NCBI GenBank assembly: GCA_027484165.1
Contig: JAIXWH010000066.1
Location: 23,939-87,938, forward strand
Reading direction: 5' to 3'
Source of the DNA: Chitinophagaceae bacterium
GTDB taxonomy: Bacteria; Bacteroidota; Bacteroidia; Chitinophagales; Chitinophagaceae
DNA: 64,000 bases
Numbering within the stretch: position 1 is the stretch's first letter; the number at the start of each line of letters is the position of its first letter. Position numbers and translations under genes: made by a program. Positions 10,701 through 20,934 of this stretch are shown in pieces. A model generated the notes under the pieces. That model searched no databases. It saw only the letters and a program-made list of their open reading frames with translations, and had not been told where the DNA came from.

Positions 10701-11234
10701 CAGAAAAATGATTTGGTAACGGCAAAGGATAGTCTAATGCAAACCATTCAGGAAGTAGAAGCAACGGCAAACCAGCAATTCCTAGATACTTTTAATAAAA
10801 CAAGAGAGAATTTTCAAAAAGTTTTCAAAGCCTTGTTTACTGAAGAGGATACAGCTGATATGGTTTTGGTTGATCCTGAAAATTTAGCAGAAACAGGAAT
10901 TGATATTGTGGCTAAACCTAAGGGAAAAAGACCAAGCAGCATCGGTCAGTTGAGTGGAGGAGAAAAAACTTTAACTGCTACAGCTTTGTTGTTTGCAATT
11001 TATTTAATCAAGCCAGCACCGTTCTGTATTTTAGATGAGGTTGATGCTCCTTTGGATGATGCTAACGTAGGTAAATTTACCAATATGATCAAGCAATTCA
11101 GCGAAAATTCACAATTCATCATTGTTACACATAACAAAATGACGATGAGTGCTGTTGATGTGATTTATGGTGTTACTATGCAGGAAGCCGGTGTGAGTAA
11201 ACTTGTTCCTGTTGATTTCAGAAGTTTGAATTAA
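7719..11234 (+). CDS. smc: chromosome segregation protein SMC (GTG start)
   Basis: Walker A [20 protein letters not shown], coiled coils and hinge, C-terminal [17 protein letters not shown], Walker B [13 protein letters not shown]. Confidence 0.96.
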   Translation: [1171 protein letters not shown]

Positions 11235-11252
11235 GATTTAGATATTTTAATA

Positions 11253-11280
11253 TAAAGCCCGATAGAAATATCGGGCTTTA
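11253..11280. terminator. bidirectional intrinsic terminator
   Basis: TAAAGCCCGATA-gaaa-TATCGGGCTTTA, 12-bp perfect stem, GAAA loop. Confidence 0.88.
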
Positions 11281-12321
11281 TTATTTTATCAGTTTGCCAA
11301 TTCTACCGCCACCTCCAGCCAAAAATACAGCATTGCCTTTTTTTGCCTTTCTGCAAACATGAAATCCAGTTTCAGATATTTTTGTAAAATTCAAGCCATC
11401 ATCTTTACTGTAATCAACACCATTTATGCCGCATGTAATCCAATTCTTTTTATTGAGATATTCAACACAGCTTCTGTATCCATTGGGATTAGTTTTGGAT
11501 GACAACCAAGTTTTTCCTCCATCCTTTGTTACATAACAATTTTTTGTGGTGTCATCTTTGTTATTAAAATCTCCACCAACAATCATAAAGGTGTTGCTGT
11601 TTTTTATTGCGATTGAATTAGCTCCAGTACTTTCTTTGCCTTGAATGATACCCGTATTTATTTTTTTATCTTTTATGAAACAATTTGAATGATGACCTCC
11701 TGATATAAATATAGCTTCCTGTTTATTTATTTTTTTGATGTTGGTTCCACTGCTTGCAAAGCAGGCTTCTCCACTATCTGCTATAGGTCTGTTTTGATAG
11801 GAAATAGGAATCCAATTTTTTCCGCCATCAAAAGTTCTTGCAATAAAGAATCTTCCGTCAATAGGATCGCCAATTACAATACCACTTTGATCGTTCCAGA
11901 ATTCCATAGCATCTAAAAACATTCCTCTTGCAGTGTCTTTAAAAACGATATCCCAGCTTGTACCCCCATCTATTGTTTTAAGGATGTAAGCTGGGACATC
12001 TGTTCCCATAACAATAGCAGTCATGTCGTCAAAAGCTTCTATATCTCTGAAATCAATTTTTTCAAATCCTTTTATGGTTATGAATTTCCATGTGGTTCCG
12101 CCATCTATACTTTTTCCAATAGTTCCATTGCTTCCGCTAACCCAAATTGTTTTATTATCAACAACACTTAGTCCTCTGAAAGATGCTTTGGTGTTACTTG
12201 ATATTATACTTACCGATTGGGCATTTGATTCAGCAAGAAGATGAATTAGAATAAATAGGCAAATAAGCTTTTTTATCAAAATATTATGTTTCAAATGTTG
12301 TGTTTTAATAGATTTTATCAA
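11281..12321 (-). CDS. secreted YCF48-like/BNR-type beta-propeller protein
   Basis: Repeated 'DGGTTWKF/DGGTSWDI/DGGKNWIP/DGGKTWLS' blades. Confidence 0.7.
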   Translation of the reverse strand: MIKSIKTQHLKHNILIKKLICLFILIHLLAESNAQSVSIISSNTKASFRGLSVVDNKTIWVSGSNGTIGKSIDGGTTWKFITIKGFEKIDFRDIEAFDDMTAIVMGTDVPAYILKTIDGGTSWDIVFKDTARGMFLDAMEFWNDQSGIVIGDPIDGRFFIARTFDGGKNWIPISYQNRPIADSGEACFASSGTNIKKINKQEAIFISGGHHSNCFIKDKKINTGIIQGKESTGANSIAIKNSNTFMIVGGDFNNKDDTTKNCYVTKDGGKTWLSSKTNPNGYRSCVEYLNKKNWITCGINGVDYSKDDGLNFTKISETGFHVCRKAKKGNAVFLAGGGGRIGKLIK

Positions 12322-12346
12322 ATAGAATTAAGCAAGAAATTTTCTT

Positions 12347-12354
12347 TACTTTTG
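12347..12354 (+). promoter_or_regulatory. -7 element TACTTTTG upstream of hutH
   Basis: TAnnTTTG match 40 bp upstream of the ATG. Confidence 0.5.
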
Positions 12355-12393
12355 GCCATATTAAAAATAAGAATTTAACCACACTAAAGATAA

Positions 12394-13884
12394 ATGGATA
12401 AGAAGAAATTTAATATTGATGATTCCATTGTTAGTCTTGAACAGATTAATGATTTATTGAATGATTTAAAGATTGGATTGACAGATGCGGCGTTCAATAA
12501 AATTGAAAATTGCAGGAATTATTTGGATGAAAAAATGTCGGTTTCAGAGGATTTGTATTATGGAATCAATACTGGGTTTGGATACTTGCAAAATGTGAAA
12601 ATTGACAAATCGCAATTAGAAACTTTGCAAGAAAATCTAATTAAATCTCATGCATGCGGTATGGGGGATGAAGTGCCATCAGCAATTGTAAAAATTATGA
12701 TGGCATTAAAAATTAAATCGCTTAGTTATGGTAATTCTGGTGTTCAAAAAGTAACAGTCCAGCGCCTCATTGATATGTATAATAATGATGTGCTTCCTGT
12801 AGTCTATACTCAGGGCTCTCTTGGTGCATCAGGAGATTTGTCTCCATTGAGTCATATGTGTTTACCTTTGATTGGTTTGGGGGAAGTTTATTTTAAAGGA
12901 GAAAAGAAATCATCTGTTGATGTTTTGACTCAACTCAAATGGGAAAAGATTTCCTTACAAAGTAAAGAAGGGTTGGCTTTAATTAATGGTACTCAATTCA
13001 TGAGTGCTTATGGTGTTTATGCATTGCTCAAATCAAAGAAATTGTTGAAATGGGCAAATATTATTTCCGCTATTAGTTTTGATGGATTTGATGGTGTACT
13101 TTTTCCATTTAATGAAAATATTCATGCTGTAAGATCACATGCTGGCCAAGTTGCAGTTGCAACAGAGATGAGAAGTTTACTTAAGGGTAGTGAAATTGCG
13201 AATCAAAAAAAATCTCAAGTACAAGATCCCTATTCATTTAGATGTATTCCGCAGGTTCATGGTGCAAGTTGGGATGCATTTCACTATGTAGAAAGTGTGT
13301 TTTTGAAAGAAATCAATTCTGTTACAGATAATCCCAATATTTTTCCTGAGCAAGATTTAATTATAAGTGGGGGTAATTTTCATGGGCAACCTCTTGCTTT
13401 GGCATTGGATTTTCTTTCTATTGCTATGAGTGAAATTGCGAATATTAGCGAAAGAAGGACCTATCAGTTAATTAGTGGATTAAGAAATCTTCCTCCATTC
13501 CTCGTTAAAAATTCCGGTTTAAATTCAGGATTTATGATTCCTCAATATACTGCAGCTGGTATCGTTAGCGAAAACAAGCAACTGTGTACACCAAGTAGCG
13601 TTGATTCTATCCCTTCAAGTATCAATCAGGAAGACCATGTGAGTATGGGAGCTAATGGTGCTGTAAAATGTAAAAGAGTGGTTGATAATGTTGAAAAAGT
13701 GCTTGCCATAGAACTATTAACTGCTGTTCAGGCTATTGAATTCAGAAGGCCTTTAAAAACATCTGAACAATTGGAAAAAATAATTGTTTCTTACAGAGAT
13801 ATTATATCATTTAATGATGCAGACAGAATCATGCATGATGATATGATGAAATCAGTACAATTTTTATATAACCACCCATTATAA
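12394..13884 (+). CDS. hutH: histidine ammonia-lyase
   Basis: MIO-forming ASG motif in [41 protein letters not shown]. Confidence 0.95.
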   Translation: MDKKKFNIDDSIVSLEQINDLLNDLKIGLTDAAFNKIENCRNYLDEKMSVSEDLYYGINTGFGYLQNVKIDKSQLETLQENLIKSHACGMGDEVPSAIVKIMMALKIKSLSYGNSGVQKVTVQRLIDMYNNDVLPVVYTQGSLGASGDLSPLSHMCLPLIGLGEVYFKGEKKSSVDVLTQLKWEKISLQSKEGLALINGTQFMSAYGVYALLKSKKLLKWANIISAISFDGFDGVLFPFNENIHAVRSHAGQVAVATEMRSLLKGSEIANQKKSQVQDPYSFRCIPQVHGASWDAFHYVESVFLKEINSVTDNPNIFPEQDLIISGGNFHGQPLALALDFLSIAMSEIANISERRTYQLISGLRNLPPFLVKNSGLNSGFMIPQYTAAGIVSENKQLCTPSSVDSIPSSINQEDHVSMGANGAVKCKRVVDNVEKVLAIELLTAVQAIEFRRPLKTSEQLEKIIVSYRDIISFNDADRIMHDDMMKSVQFLYNHPL

Positions 13885-13895
13885 AATATTATTTC

Positions 13896-15566
13896 ATGAT
13901 TACTGCGAAATACGATTTTGAAAAATACAAAACACCAACTGGTACTCAATTAAATTGCAAAGGCTGGGTTCAGGAAGCCGCTTTAAGAATGTTATTGAAT
14001 AATCTCGATCCTGAAGTTGCAGAACGTCCTGAAGACTTAATTGTTTATGGTGGTAGAGGAAAAGCTGCGAGAAATATAGAATCACTCGATTTGATAATTA
14101 AAGGACTGAAAGATCTCGAAGAAGATGAAACCTTATTGATACAGAGTGGTAAACCTGTTGCTATTTTAAAAACACACAAAGATTCACCACGAGTATTGAT
14201 CAGTAATTCTCAACTGGTACCCAATTGGGCAAACTGGAAACATTTTGATGAGTTAGAAAAAAAAGGTTTGATGATGTACGGCCAGATGACCGCAGGAAGT
14301 TGGATTTATATAGGAAGTCAGGGTATTGTACAAGGTACATATGAAACTTACGGTTCCGCAGCAACGAAGCATTTCGGTGGAACATTAAAAGGAACTTTAA
14401 ATGTAACTGCAGGTTTAGGTGGAATGGGAGGAGCTCAGCCGCTAGCAATTACGATGAATGAAGGTGTGGCTCTTGTTGCTGAAGTTGAAGAGTGGAGAAT
14501 TGACAAACGTATCGAAACAAGATACCTTGATGAGAAGTATCTTAATATTGATGATGCAATTGATAAAGCATTGCAATATAAAAATAAAGGTAAAGCTGTT
14601 AGCATTGGAGTATTGTGTAACGCCGTTAATTTATTACAACGTTTAATCGACAGAAATATCATTCCAGATACGCTTACAGATCAAACGAGTGCCCATGACC
14701 CATTGATTGGATATATTCCTCATCATCTGTCTAATGAAGAAGCTAATGTTTTAAGAGAAACTAATCCTGATGAATATATCAATTTAAGTTATCAGAGCAT
14801 GAAGCAACATGTGTTGTTAATGTTGCAATTACAGAAGATGGGTGCAATCACATTTGATTATGGTAACAATATCAGAGCAAGAGCAAAAGAAAGGGGAGTT
14901 GAAAATGCTTTTGATTTTCCTGGATTCGTACCTGCTTATATCAGACCACTATTTTGTGAAGGGAAAGGTCCATTCAGATGGGCTGCATTGAGTGGAGATC
15001 CAGAAGATATCAGAGTTACAGATGAATTAATGATGGAACTATTTCCAGAAAATAAAGGGATGATTCGCTGGATGAAAATGGCTAAAGAAAAAATTGCATT
15101 CCAAGGACTTCCTGCAAGGATATGTTGGATTGGTCAAGGTGAAAGAGAGAAAGCAGGTTTGGCCTTTAATGAGTTAGTAAAATCAGGAAAAGTTAAAGCT
15201 CCGATAGTTATAGGCAGGGATCATCTGGATACTGGATCAGTAGCTAGCCCTAACAGAGAAACTGAAGCAATGCTTGATGGAAGTGATGCTGTTGCAGATT
15301 GGCCCATATTAAATGCTCTTGTTAATACAGCTGGTGGGGCAAGTTGGGTGTCTTTACATCATGGTGGTGGCGTTGGTATGGGTTACAGTATACATTCAGG
15401 TATGGTGATTGTAGCCGATGGAACTGATGACGCATCAAAGAGATTAAGCAGAGTGTTAAGAAATGATCCTGGTATGGGTGTTATCAGGCATGCAGACGCA
15501 GGGTATGAATTAGCAATTAAAACAGCACAAGAAAACAACTTGGATCTCAAAAAAAGATTGAAATAA
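13896..15566 (+). CDS. hutU: urocanate hydratase
   Basis: [55 protein letters not shown]. Confidence 0.96.
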   Translation: MITAKYDFEKYKTPTGTQLNCKGWVQEAALRMLLNNLDPEVAERPEDLIVYGGRGKAARNIESLDLIIKGLKDLEEDETLLIQSGKPVAILKTHKDSPRVLISNSQLVPNWANWKHFDELEKKGLMMYGQMTAGSWIYIGSQGIVQGTYETYGSAATKHFGGTLKGTLNVTAGLGGMGGAQPLAITMNEGVALVAEVEEWRIDKRIETRYLDEKYLNIDDAIDKALQYKNKGKAVSIGVLCNAVNLLQRLIDRNIIPDTLTDQTSAHDPLIGYIPHHLSNEEANVLRETNPDEYINLSYQSMKQHVLLMLQLQKMGAITFDYGNNIRARAKERGVENAFDFPGFVPAYIRPLFCEGKGPFRWAALSGDPEDIRVTDELMMELFPENKGMIRWMKMAKEKIAFQGLPARICWIGQGEREKAGLAFNELVKSGKVKAPIVIGRDHLDTGSVASPNRETEAMLDGSDAVADWPILNALVNTAGGASWVSLHHGGGVGMGYSIHSGMVIVADGTDDASKRLSRVLRNDPGMGVIRHADAGYELAIKTAQENNLDLKKRLK

Positions 15567-15601
15567 AAGAACCGTACCCTTGTAATAGGGTACGGTTCTT
15601 T
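15566..15601. terminator. bidirectional intrinsic terminator
   Basis: AAAGAACCGTACCC-ttgtaata-GGGTACGGTTCTTT, 14-bp perfect stem. Confidence 0.9.
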
Positions 15602-15613
15602 AGATTTGATTTT

Positions 15614-16315
15614 TTAGAAAGTTGTTCCGATACCAATATTAAAATCTAAAACTCCAACTTCTTGTATGAAGTCTTCTTCAGTTGCACTTCCTTTCCATTT
15701 AGGTTTCATAAATCCATAATCCACATTAACAAAGGCACAATATCTAGATGCAAAATTGTATCTTAAATTTGAACCTACTTGTAAAGCAAATGCATCTGTC
15801 CATCTGTCTTCAGATGTAGCTAGAACTTCCCCAGTTACAGCATCAGAAATTTTTATTCTTGGAGAATTGACCCTTGCAAACCCAGCCATTGCTTTAAAGT
15901 CAACTTTAATATTATCCATTACATTTATGGTAGTCATCGGGCCTAGAACAATACCTCCATATTGCCAATGATCTGTTTCAAATGAATAGGTATTAGAAAT
16001 CGAAAACATTGAGTTTAAATTATTTATTAATTTTTGATTGACATTGTATCTTGAATAAAAAAATGTTCCTGATATACCAAATCTGTCAGTAATCTCATAT
16101 CCTGCATTGAGATTTACATTGTATCCTAAATTAGCATATCCAGCTCCTGTTTTATTAATATCTGTAGAACTAAATATACCAACAGGAATTGATGGTCCAG
16201 CAGAAAGAACAAGAAACGCTTTGTTTTTATTTATTGTTGAAGAAGATGGAGTGTTTTGCGCTAAGAGGTAATTTGTTATTAATGCGGCAATAATAAACAA
16301 GGTTATTTTTTTCAT
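15614..16315 (-). CDS. outer-membrane beta-barrel protein
   Basis: Signal peptide; alternating amphipathic strands; C-terminal aromatic (GIGTTF). Confidence 0.65.
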   Translation of the reverse strand: MKKITLFIIAALITNYLLAQNTPSSSTINKNKAFLVLSAGPSIPVGIFSSTDINKTGAGYANLGYNVNLNAGYEITDRFGISGTFFYSRYNVNQKLINNLNSMFSISNTYSFETDHWQYGGIVLGPMTTINVMDNIKVDFKAMAGFARVNSPRIKISDAVTGEVLATSEDRWTDAFALQVGSNLRYNFASRYCAFVNVDYGFMKPKWKGSATEEDFIQEVGVLDFNIGIGTTF

Positions 16316-16346
16316 TTTATAATATTTTAATGATTAATAATAATAT

Positions 16347-16354
16347 CAAAAATA
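16347..16354 (-). promoter_or_regulatory. -7 element TATTTTTG (minus strand) for the beta-barrel gene
   Basis: CAAAAATA on the plus strand, 32 bp upstream of the start codon. Confidence 0.45.
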
Positions 16355-16376
16355 TTTTGAAATGATTATTTGAAAA

Positions 16377-16445
16377 ATGACAATCAATATCTTAAAACAT
16401 GACAATTATTATTAATCATAAAACCCGATGACATGATTAATGTCA
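16377..16445. promoter_or_regulatory. candidate operator: three ATGACA repeats plus TGACAT-gatta-ATGTCA palindrome
   Basis: ATGACA at 16377, 16399 and 16428; palindrome 16429-16445 in a divergent intergenic region. Confidence 0.4.
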
Positions 16446-16527
16446 CTATAATTTCCTTATTAAATCATTTAATGATAATTTATAGGTATAGAGATTTGAA
16501 TAATTGATTAACTAAAATCTATTTATT

Positions 16528-16869
16528 ATGAGTAATACAATGTTTTCGATTGCACGTGTCATTAAAAAAATCTATTCTTTCGAAATGAAGATTAACTTGA
16601 TAAATAACGTATTAAATGATGTTGTAAAAATTTATTTAAAAAGAAGTGATTCTGAAGATGTTTTGCATTTCAGGAGTAGAATAAATAATTACTATAGCGA
16701 TATAAAATACATCAAGAAAGAATTATTGATTAAATATGGAACTAATGATATGGTTTTAAATTCAAATTGCAATCTGATTAATGACGAAAAGTATAATCTT
16801 GGAAGGATTGATAGAAATGTTGATAAATTAACTAAGGAGTTCCAGGTTTATTTGATTAATAAAATTTGA
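16528..16869 (+). CDS. hypothetical small protein (113 aa)
   Basis: Intergenic ORF followed by its own terminator; no recognised family. Confidence 0.55.
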   Translation: MSNTMFSIARVIKKIYSFEMKINLINNVLNDVVKIYLKRSDSEDVLHFRSRINNYYSDIKYIKKELLIKYGTNDMVLNSNCNLINDEKYNLGRIDRNVDKLTKEFQVYLINKI

Positions 16870-16887
16870 TTTGTTCAGAACTGAATC

Positions 16888-16918
16888 AAAAGCCGACTTA
16901 TAATAGGGTCGGCTTTTT
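16888..16918 (+). terminator. intrinsic terminator
   Basis: AAAAGCCGAC-N11-GTCGGCTTTT then T. Confidence 0.85.
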
Positions 16919-16962
16919 ACATATTTTAATTAAACTCTTCAGTATTTTATATATAAAGCATT

Positions 16963-19440
16963 ATGGAAAATAATTCAAATGATAGCGGTTTGACCGATTC
17001 TGAAGTATTAGAAAACAGAAAGATTCACGGCTCAAATAAATTAACATTAAAAGAGGATTATATTTTCTTGAACATATTGAAAGACTTAGTTCGAGAGCCA
17101 ATGTTGATTATTTTGATATTATCCAGTATAATTTATTATTGGCTTGGGCAGAAAAACGAGAGTGTTATCATGTTGATTTCAGTTCTTTTAGTTGCAAGTA
17201 TTTCTTTTTATCAGGAGTATAAGAGTAAAAATGCTATAAGTGCATTAAAGAAGATATCGAACCCAAAGGTTAAAGTCAAAAGAAATAATTTCATTTTATT
17301 TGTTTCTGATGATGAAATTGTAGTAAATGATTTGATTATACTAAACGAAGGAGAAATCATTGCTGCTGATTGCTCCATAATTTCTTCAAACGATTTTTCA
17401 GTTAATGAATCTATTTTAACAGGGGAATCTTTTCCCTTAAGTAAAATTAAAAATGAGCATGTGTATAAAGGCACTTTGGTTACTAGCGGTAGCGCTTTTG
17501 TAAAAGTTGATACTGTTGGGTTAAAAACGATGTTTGGCAAAATAGGGATTTCATTGGAACAAATCAATTCAAGTTTGTCGCCATTGCAATTGAAGATTAA
17601 TCGATTTGTAAAAAAAATGATAGTCTTGGGTTTGCTTGCTTTTTTAATTATCGTATTTGCTAGATATACACAAACAGGAATGATAGTGACCTCAATTTTG
17701 GTTGGATTGTCATTAGCGATGAGTATTTTCCCTGAAGAAATACCAGTTGCGTTAAGTACTTTCCATGCATTAGGTGCCTATAAATTATTGAAGCTGCACA
17801 ACATAATTGTTAAGCAACCTAAATATGTTGAAACACTTGGTGAAGCAAGTGTAATCTGTATTGATAAAACCGGGACAATTACAAAAAACGAAATGATTAT
17901 TTCTAATTTGTATGAATTTAATAGTAATAGTTTCTTTGAAATAAATTCATTGAATATTAGTCCAGATTTGTTGATTGAATATGCAATGTGGTCAAGTGAA
18001 ATTAATCCGTTTGATCCGATGGAAAAATCTATTCATAATCTTTACCAAAAAACTTCAAAATCAGACAAGAGAAATCAATACAAACAAGTTCATGAATACC
18101 CATTAATAGGAAAACCACCACTAATGACTCATATTTTTAAAAATAATAATGATGTTATTATTGCAGCTAAAGGTGCTCCGGAATCTATTTTAAACCAGTC
18201 AAATTTACCAGATTATGATAAAAATAGAGTAATGTCTATTGTAAGAGAATACGCAAAAAACGGCTTCAGAATATTAGGGGTAGGCAAGGGTATTTGGACC
18301 GAAAAAAAATGGCCTGTATCTCAATCTGAATTTACATACGACTTTTTAGGATTGGTTATGTTTAAGGATCCTCCAAAGGAAAATATCAATAAAACAATTG
18401 AAATTTTTAAACAAGCTGGTATTAGAGTTTTAATGATAACAGGTGATTATAGTCAGACCGCTATATCTATTGCTAATAAAACAGGATTGTCTATTACAGA
18501 TAAATGTTTAGAGGGTGAAGATGTGATCAAAATGTCTGACCAAGAACTCAGGGAAAAAGTCAAGATTTATGAGGTTTATTCAAGAATGTTTCCTGAAGCC
18601 AAATTAAAAATTATTGAAGCATTAAAAGATAATGGAGATGTTGTTGCCATGACTGGAGATGGAGTAAATGACGCGCCAGCATTGAAGGCAGCAGATATAG
18701 GGATATCTATGGGACAAAGAGGCAGTGAGGTAGCAAAAAGTGCAGCAGATTTAATTTTAAATGATGATGACCTTTACCACATGACTGAAGCAATAGCATT
18801 AGGTCGTAATATTTATAATAATTTTAAAAATGCTATTCGATATATCATTTCAATACATATTCCCATCATATTATTGGTTTTGCTTCCTATTTTATTAAAT
18901 TGGAAATTTAGTGTTCTTTTTTATCCAGTACATGTTATCTTTTTTGAAATCATAATGGGTCCAACATGTTCTATTGTTTATGAAAATGAACCAATGGAAG
19001 CAGGAATCATGAATAAAAAACCAAATCTTCAATCCAAAGATTTTTTGACTTCACAACAATTGTTGGTCTCTGTAGTTCAGGGTTTAGCTATAACTTTTGG
19101 TTGCATTGCTATTGGATATTATTTTATTCAAAATGGGAGCAATGAATCACTAGTAAGAACAACTGTTTTTATCACTTTAATGTTTTCAAATATTTTCATA
19201 ACCTTAATTAACCGTTCAACAAAATATTCAATATTTACTTCTATACTTTACAAAAACAATCTTCTGTATGTAATTATAATAATAACATTTTCACTTACTA
19301 TATCATTTATTTTTATACCTCAATTAACGAACTTGTTTCAATTGAGTCATTTATCGTTTCAACATTTAATGATATGTTTTGTTGCCGCTTTTGTTTCAAC
19401 TTTTTGGATTGAGCCTTTTAAAAAATTAAAAAGAAAGTAA
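16963..19440 (+). CDS. cation-translocating P-type ATPase
   Basis: LTGES, CIDKTGTIT, MITGD, MTGDGVNDAPALKAADIGI; PEEIP in TM4. Confidence 0.92.
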   Translation: MENNSNDSGLTDSEVLENRKIHGSNKLTLKEDYIFLNILKDLVREPMLIILILSSIIYYWLGQKNESVIMLISVLLVASISFYQEYKSKNAISALKKISNPKVKVKRNNFILFVSDDEIVVNDLIILNEGEIIAADCSIISSNDFSVNESILTGESFPLSKIKNEHVYKGTLVTSGSAFVKVDTVGLKTMFGKIGISLEQINSSLSPLQLKINRFVKKMIVLGLLAFLIIVFARYTQTGMIVTSILVGLSLAMSIFPEEIPVALSTFHALGAYKLLKLHNIIVKQPKYVETLGEASVICIDKTGTITKNEMIISNLYEFNSNSFFEINSLNISPDLLIEYAMWSSEINPFDPMEKSIHNLYQKTSKSDKRNQYKQVHEYPLIGKPPLMTHIFKNNNDVIIAAKGAPESILNQSNLPDYDKNRVMSIVREYAKNGFRILGVGKGIWTEKKWPVSQSEFTYDFLGLVMFKDPPKENINKTIEIFKQAGIRVLMITGDYSQTAISIANKTGLSITDKCLEGEDVIKMSDQELREKVKIYEVYSRMFPEAKLKIIEALKDNGDVVAMTGDGVNDAPALKAADIGISMGQRGSEVAKSAADLILNDDDLYHMTEAIALGRNIYNNFKNAIRYIISIHIPIILLVLLPILLNWKFSVLFYPVHVIFFEIIMGPTCSIVYENEPMEAGIMNKKPNLQSKDFLTSQQLLVSVVQGLAITFGCIAIGYYFIQNGSNESLVRTTVFITLMFSNIFITLINRSTKYSIFTSILYKNNLLYVIIIITFSLTISFIFIPQLTNLFQLSHLSFQHLMICFVAAFVSTFWIEPFKKLKRK

Positions 19441-19481
19441 TTCCTGAGTTTTAAGGATTAAATTTGTTTCATTAAACAGAA

Positions 19482-20483
19482 ATGAAACAAAACAATTCAT
19501 TCATACAGATTAATAAAGTTTCAAAGAGCAATAATGGCAATGCTGCTATTGATGCTATCACTTGCAGACTAGATTTGAATAAAAGAATTGGGATTATTGG
19601 AGAGACCGGTTCGGGCAAAAGTACTTTGTTGAAAGTGATTGCTGGTTTGTGTCAGCCTGATGAAGGAGAGATTTATTATAATAATCATCGAATACTAGGC
19701 CCAGAGGAAAAATTAATTCCAGGCCATCCAAAAATTGCATATTTAAGCCAACATTTTGAACTCAGAAATAACTACCAAATCTGGGATATTCTTTCTTTTG
19801 AAAATCAGATGACAGAAGCAGATGCCAATGAATTGTACAATCTTTGTAAAATCAATCATTTACTCAATAGATGGACAGATGAGTTGTCGGGTGGAGAAAA
19901 ACAACGAATTGCTTTAGCTAAACTTTTAATTACACAACCTGAATTATTATTATTAGATGAGCCCTTTTCTAATCTTGACAATCAAAATAAAGCAATAATT
20001 CATGATGTAATTAATGACCTCATGAACAAGTTTGAAATATCCTGCATAATGGTTTCTCATGATACTACAGATATATTGTCGTGGTGTGATGAATTACTTG
20101 TGATTCAAAATGGATCTGTAATTCAACAAGATGAGACAAAAAAAGTATATCATTTTCCTGTTAATATATATGCAGCTGGATTACTAGGTGGTTTTCAATT
20201 GTTTCCATTAAATAGTTTCATCTATCAACAAATCAAGGCTCAGGCTACTATTACAGATAAAAGTTTATTTATAAGACCTCATTTTTTTACATCTTGTAAT
20301 AAAAATACATCTTCTAACATAATCAGTGGGTTTGTTAAATCAATTGACAAAAAAGGTTTTTATTGCCTCATTGATATTTCAGTTGAAACTGAGATATTGA
20401 AAATTGTAACACTGGATAATGAAATACAGGAAGGGGATATGCTGCATTTAAAATACAATCAAAATCAACATTGGTTTATCTAA
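19482..20483 (+). CDS. ABC transporter ATP-binding protein (no permease nearby)
   Basis: Walker A GETGSGKSTLL, signature LSGGEKQRIALAK, Walker B LLLLDEPFSNLD. Confidence 0.9.
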   Translation: MKQNNSFIQINKVSKSNNGNAAIDAITCRLDLNKRIGIIGETGSGKSTLLKVIAGLCQPDEGEIYYNNHRILGPEEKLIPGHPKIAYLSQHFELRNNYQIWDILSFENQMTEADANELYNLCKINHLLNRWTDELSGGEKQRIALAKLLITQPELLLLDEPFSNLDNQNKAIIHDVINDLMNKFEISCIMVSHDTTDILSWCDELLVIQNGSVIQQDETKKVYHFPVNIYAAGLLGGFQLFPLNSFIYQQIKAQATITDKSLFIRPHFFTSCNKNTSSNIISGFVKSIDKKGFYCLIDISVETEILKIVTLDNEIQEGDMLHLKYNQNQHWFI

Positions 20484-20563
20484 TTTTTTATCAACTCCTT
20501 TAGAATAAGTATAGTTACTTACTTTAAATGAGGATAAATTCCCAAAATTCTAATTCTGATTGC

Positions 20564-20600
20564 AATAACTTATGTCCGGGAATTTAAACAAGTTATTTTT
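20564..20600 (+). terminator. possible terminator after the ABC gene
   Basis: AATAACTT-N18-AAGTTATT followed by TTT; AT-rich stem. Confidence 0.4.
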
Positions 20601-20906
20601 ATATCACCGTTTTAAACCAATATCTATGATAAAGATTGCTGAGTTACATAATACTTATCAGTCTTGATCTTAAAACCGAATTTCTTTAGTTCTTTTTTAT
20701 TATTAAAAATGATTTGAATTATAAAAATAATGATTCCTATCAGTGTCTTTAAGTAATAATACTTATGTAAATCAGTCTTTATTACTAAAAGATACAGTTC
20801 TTCAATAGTTTAAATAATAAACGATAAAAATTTACGTCTTCATAATGTACAAGACAATAATTCAATATCCTAAAACCCGTTTTTAATCCAAACCTAGAAA
20901 ATCAAT

Positions 20907-20927
20907 TATCCAATCCAATCCAATGAA
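20907..20927 (+). repeat. TATCCAATCCAATCCAATGAA (copy 1)
   Basis: Related copies at 20935-20960 and 21198-21213. Confidence 0.7.
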
Positions 20928-20934
20928 GCCAAAT

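Noticed and set aside
17211-17567. 118-aa minus-strand ORF
   Set aside because: Antisense to the P-type ATPase; no supporting features.
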